Source of the DNA: Candidatus Aminicenantota bacterium | Lineage (GTDB): Bacteria > Acidobacteriota > Aminicenantia > Aminicenantales > Aminicenantaceae | NCBI GenBank assembly: GCA_013139435.1 | Contig: WTAW01000054.1 | Location: 1-17,048, forward strand | Direction: 5' to 3' | Length of the DNA: 17,048 bases | Shown here: in pieces, positions 14,633 to 17,048 of the stretch | How positions within the stretch are numbered: the stretch's first letter is position 1 | Layout of the letters: the number at the start of each line of letters is the position of its first letter | The notes under the pieces: generated by a model | Database searches by the model: none | Told to the model about the DNA's origin: nothing | The model's input: only the letters and a program-made list of their open reading frames with translations | Translations under genes and position numbers: made by a program

Positions 14633-14682
14633 CAACCCACCCTAACATTAATGGATGCGAGGCGATCTGCGTGTTGTTGATC

Positions 14683-15015
14683 TCAGAACGAGTACGGCTG
14701 ATGTGTCTGCTGCATGAGGATTTGTTGCGCATAGAGCGAAAGAGATCCCACAAGAAAATTATCGATAAAAATGAGGATCAGGAAAACGATCATCGGGCTG
14801 ATGTCAAGCCCCCCCATTTTATATGGCGGGACATACTTACGTATGGGTTTGAGCACGGGCTCGGTCAAGTGATACAGGATGACAGTAACCTGGTAGAGGG
14901 ATGGAATCCGGATCCAGGAAAGGATCACCCGAAATAGGATGATAAACATATAGATCCTCAGGACAACGTGGATTATGGTCGCAGCGGCCTGCAGAAAATT
15001 TGCAAATAAAATCAT
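14683..15015 (-). CDS. yggT: YggT family integral membrane protein
   Basis: A 110-residue protein with hydrophobic segments at about 3-36 (likely two spans) and 74-98. The family core is clear: RVILSWI, then YHLTEPVLKPIRKYVPP, GGLDISPM and IVFLILIFID. YggT proteins are small inner-membrane proteins linked to osmotic or ion homeostasis in E. coli and to cell-division and thylakoid-type functions in relatives; the exact function is unknown. The start is ATG 15015 with GAGGT four bases upstream. It lies between a left-type repeat end (14608) and a right-type repeat end (15096), with DUF1573 upstream and yggU downstream on the same strand. Confidence 0.9.
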   Translation of the reverse strand: MILFANFLQAAATIIHVVLRIYMFIILFRVILSWIRIPSLYQVTVILYHLTEPVLKPIRKYVPPYKMGGLDISPMIVFLILIFIDNFLVGSLSLYAQQILMQQTHQPYSF

Positions 15016-15064
15016 TTCACCTCAGGAAGACTGTGTAATGTGTTGATGCTGTGTTAGTTTTAAT

Positions 15065-15096
15065 AAGTATCGACATTTTTTATGAATAATCCAGGT
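15065..15096 (+). repeat. Single right end of the palindromic repeat, at the DUF1573 gene terminus
   Basis: The segment 15065-15094 matches 5362-5391 at 29 of 30 positions, ending ATGAATAATCCAGGT with TA at 15097-15098. The boundary makes the TAA stop codon of the DUF1573 gene (15096-15098, complementary strand). Confidence 0.8.
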
Positions 15097-15878
15097 TAGT
15101 CAAGGATCGTCCTGTACTTGTCGAACAGCTCTTTCAGCTGCTCTTTGGAAACATTGTAAGCCACAAGATACAACGACAGAGTCGACCTCATTGGGTCATT
15201 GGACTGCAACCGGATGAATTCTCGGATCAATCCCTTCTTCTTGCGTGCAGGGATCCTGACCTCCACTTGTTTGGTATTTCCCGCAGCAACCTTTAATGGA
15301 GAAGAGAGCTTTTTTCCTTTGATGAAAAACGATGCATCTTTATGAAAAGGAGTGACGGTGAGCTCCAGCTCCCCCTTGTTTCTTACGTTGAACTCTGTCC
15401 GCAGTTCTTCTCCCTCTAGAACCAATCCTAAATCCGTGGTGTAGGAATCGAGCTCGATTTTGGGACTCGGCGGCACTTCGATCGATGCAGAGATCATCAG
15501 TTGCTTCACAGAGGCCGATGGGTCGTTCGACTCCACGTAGATGAATTTTTTCTGCTCTCCATAATAGCCCTGTGTATTGAACTTGGCCTGGATCTCTCCC
15601 TTTTCTCCGGGGTTGAGATTCTTTTTGGAGAGGATCGCCGCTGCGCACCCACATGATGTCCGAACCCTATGGATAACAAGTGGTTCATTCCCCACATTCT
15701 CGAAACGGAACGTGTGTGTGAGTACTTCACCCTGCTTTTTATTGCCAAAATCCCACTTCAATTCCTTGAATTGGATCTTAGGTCCCTCATCCGCATAACA
15801 AAGGATCCCCGAAAATAAAAAGGCCAAAATCATGACACTTATCGACACCATCGTGATTGATGAGTGTATTCGCCGCAT
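15096..15878 (-). CDS. Exported DUF1573 protein with two Ig-like domains
   Basis: A 260-residue protein. A Sec signal peptide (1-29, cleavage after CYA) leads into a DUF1573 domain (about 33-135) carrying the family's FRFENVGNEPLVIHRVRTSCGC block (TSCGC at 74-78). A second Ig-like beta-sandwich (about 143-240) has NKGELELTV and RLQSNDPMRSTL. These resemble ASH/Hydin-type domains and are probably periplasmic binding or scaffold modules; no enzymatic residues are seen and the ligand is unknown. The start is ATG 15878, six bases after AGGAG. The stop codon TAA coincides with the border of a palindromic repeat, so the last residues may reflect an insertion. It is 80 bp upstream of yggT and may be co-transcribed with it. 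Confidence 0.9.
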   Translation of the reverse strand: MRRIHSSITMVSISVMILAFLFSGILCYADEGPKIQFKELKWDFGNKKQGEVLTHTFRFENVGNEPLVIHRVRTSCGCAAAILSKKNLNPGEKGEIQAKFNTQGYYGEQKKFIYVESNDPSASVKQLMISASIEVPPSPKIELDSYTTDLGLVLEGEELRTEFNVRNKGELELTVTPFHKDASFFIKGKKLSSPLKVAAGNTKQVEVRIPARKKKGLIREFIRLQSNDPMRSTLSLYLVAYNVSKEQLKELFDKYRTILD

Positions 15879-16143
15879 TCTTATCTCCTAGAAAGTTCTA
15901 TATATGTTAACACTTTTTTAAAAACCTTAGCAACCCTATCGTCCATTTTGCTTTCCTGACCTGAAAAACTCTGAAATCCTGGCCCCATAAGCGATTCAAC
16001 TGATTTAGTCGCGCCAACCATTGAAAAAATTACGCCCAAGCGGACCGCACCCGCACAGACACGTAACCTGGATTATTCAGGTTAACTCACAGTTATAAAG
16101 AAGAGGGAGGAGGCACGAAAAACTTACTCAGAGTAAAAATCCC
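15879..16143. other. Divergent intergenic region between the DUF1573 and SH3 genes
   Basis: Non-coding in both directions. Visible items: the AGGAG of the DUF1573 gene, the 17-bp palindrome at 16066-16082, and a small hairpin TTACTC-A-GAGTAA at 16124-16136. TATATA near 15900 could be a -10 for the leftward gene, but no -35 fits well. I see no ORF of merit and no RNA family. Confidence 0.5.
16066..16082. repeat. 17-bp solo palindrome ACCTGGATTATTCAGGT, TA-flanked
   Basis: TA at 16064-16065 and 16083-16084 flank a perfect ACCTG/CAGGT inverted repeat around GATTATT. It is the same size as the copy at 14296-14312 and equals a left end joined to the last bases of a right end. It lies about 60 bp upstream of a candidate promoter. 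Confidence 0.75.
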
Positions 16144-16172
16144 TTTATATAAATTTCCGGAAACGGTACAAT
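16144..16172 (+). promoter_or_regulatory. Candidate promoter of the SH3/beta-barrel gene with internal palindrome
   Basis: TTTATA (16144-16149), a 17-bp spacer and TACAAT (16167-16172; 5 of 6 to consensus). The spacer contains the perfect 10-bp palindrome TTTCCGGAAA (16154-16163), a plausible repressor site by position. Transcription would start near 16180. Confidence 0.5.
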
Positions 16173-16245
16173 ACTTTTGACTGAGATCATGGCTTTGGCA
16201 GACTTGAACAATTCAACAGAATGGATAGATGGGGAGGCGAGAAAA

Positions 16246-17048
16246 TTGAACAATCGCGACATCAAAAGAATCGGTTTTGTCCTCAGCTTCATCTGTGTTC
16301 TGCTCTCTCTCTGTGGCCTGCATTCATGGGCACAGGAACCTCGAACCAAGCTAAAAGTTGTTTCAGAGATTGCCAATATCAGGCAATATCCTGATATCGG
16401 GAGCGCTATCATCCATCAGCTGCCTCAGGGGGCTGTCCTCGAAGCCACCCAAAAACAGGGGGAATGGTATGTCATACAACTGAAGCTGGATGAGGAAAAG
16501 ATCTTATCAGGCTTCGTGCATGAAAGCCTGGTCACCATCATAGGAGGGCCTCCTCCCGAAGAGGTAAAAATAGCAGAGCCCGTTAGAGAGGAACCTGTTA
16601 CAGTTGAAGAAGTAGAGGACGTGCGTCCAGTGAAAATCCAGCCTCAAACACAAGAAATCCCTGCAGCCCCGCCAGAATACTCCAGGTTTCGCGTTTCCTT
16701 TTCGGGCGGCATGAGCTATGTGCTCGGTGGTGACCTGAACGAAGGCTCCATAGGATTGGGCGATTATTATGCGGCATCCCTTGGAGAATCCAAGAGTGGC
16801 ACAGTCTCCCCTCTGCACACAGGATACATTTTTGAAGGAGAGATGAACATTGCCCTCTCCTCCAAGTTTTTTCTCAACTTAGGAGCCGCGTACCTCTCCG
16901 GCAAAAAGGAAAGCCGCATAAAATATCCCGAAGGCACATACGTGGAGGTCTACACAACTCGCCCGTATATCCGATCGGTCCCGGCCAGGCTTTCTATCAG
17001 CTACTATCCCAATCCTTCTTTCTATATCAAACTGGGGGGAGAGTATCA
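16246..17048 (+). CDS. Exported SH3-domain protein with C-terminal predicted outer-membrane beta-barrel (partial at window end)
   Basis: Open from 16246 to the window edge (267 complete codons), with no stop. Starting at TTG 16246, eight bases after GGGGAGG (16231-16237), gives a Sec signal peptide ending ...CGLHSWAQ at about residue 29. Next is a bacterial SH3 domain (about 34-95: LKVVSEIANIRQYPD, then GEWYVIQL and GFVHESLV), a Pro/Glu/Val-rich linker (about 96-144), and from about 147 alternating strands such as FRVSFSGGMSYVLGG, FEGEMNIALS, FFLNLGAAYLSG and ARLSISYYPN that look like an OmpA/porin-type barrel. An in-frame ATG at 16189 is possible but has poor spacing and buries the signal peptide. 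The likely place is the outer membrane; the role is unknown. The linker is typical of periplasm-spanning segments. Confidence 0.8.
   Translation, partial: MNNRDIKRIGFVLSFICVLLSLCGLHSWAQEPRTKLKVVSEIANIRQYPDIGSAIIHQLPQGAVLEATQKQGEWYVIQLKLDEEKILSGFVHESLVTIIGGPPPEEVKIAEPVREEPVTVEEVEDVRPVKIQPQTQEIPAAPPEYSRFRVSFSGGMSYVLGGDLNEGSIGLGDYYAASLGESKSGTVSPLHTGYIFEGEMNIALSSKFFLNLGAAYLSGKKESRIKYPEGTYVEVYTTRPYIRSVPARLSISYYPNPSFYIKLGGEY

Noticed and set aside
74..16082. CRISPR array made from the recurring ACCTGGATTATTCA motif
   Set aside because: Copies are kilobases apart, in both orientations and flanked by TA, without regular spacers.
16189..16245. N-terminal extension of the SH3 gene from ATG 16189
   Set aside because: In frame and open, but it lacks a ribosome-binding site and places 19 polar residues before the signal peptide; TTG 16246 after GGGGAGG is better.
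16507..16818. 103-residue leftward ORF at the right edge
   Set aside because: Antisense to the SH3/beta-barrel gene, which has a ribosome-binding site, signal peptide and domain match.

Overview
This is a 17 kb chromosomal window of about 45-50% G+C (estimated by eye) from a Gram-negative-type bacterium. Evidence for the cell type: exported proteins with Sec signal peptides, an S9B peptidase, a DUF1573 protein, and an SH3-plus-predicted-beta-barrel protein at the right edge. The gene mix would fit a deep-branching, protein-degrading lineage such as Acidobacteriota/Aminicenantes, but that is an inference from style; nothing in the window (no rRNA or marker gene) proves it. There are no tRNAs, rRNAs, CRISPR arrays, transposases or phage genes.

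Layout. Bases 203-6670 are read rightward: an orphan membrane-anchored protein; a tight operon of an exported dipeptidyl-peptidase-IV-like S9 peptidase, a zinc-ribbon SAM methyltransferase and a UbiA-family prenyltransferase (1177-5196); then an MgtC-family protein overlapping the RdgB nucleotide-pool sanitiser (5416-6670). A bidirectional-looking terminator separates these from a long leftward block (6698-15878): ComEA-like helix-hairpin-helix protein, XerC/D recombinase, topoisomerase I, DprA, a double UspA protein, a CNT nucleoside transporter, YggU, YggT and an exported DUF1573 protein. The last gene (16246 to the edge) is rightward again and is cut by the window end.

How the genes relate. 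uspA, dprA and topA are tightly packed (2-nt gap, then ATGA overlap) and with xerC form a DNA-uptake and DNA-topology cluster resembling the dprA-topA-(trmFO)-xerC order of many bacteria. Here trmFO is absent, and its slot holds a 371-bp non-coding stretch. yggT and yggU are a common pair. At least five genes appear to start with TTG.

The most interesting content is non-coding. (1) A family of palindromic, TA-bounded repeats with ends like ACCTGGATTATTCA is present in eight places, as complete elements of 17, 17, 70, 79 and 148 bp and as single ends. Eleven of 13 ends abut a TA dinucleotide, which points to a MITE-like element mobilised by an IS630/Tc1-mariner-type transposase. Copies supply the stop codons of topA and of the DUF1573 gene, overlap likely promoters of mgtC and the nucleoside transporter, and bracket yggT. 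(2) A separate 221-bp foldback between xerC and topA (8124-8344) has long imperfect arms enclosing two perfect hairpins. It could be a structured RNA or a second foldback element and I do not recognise it.
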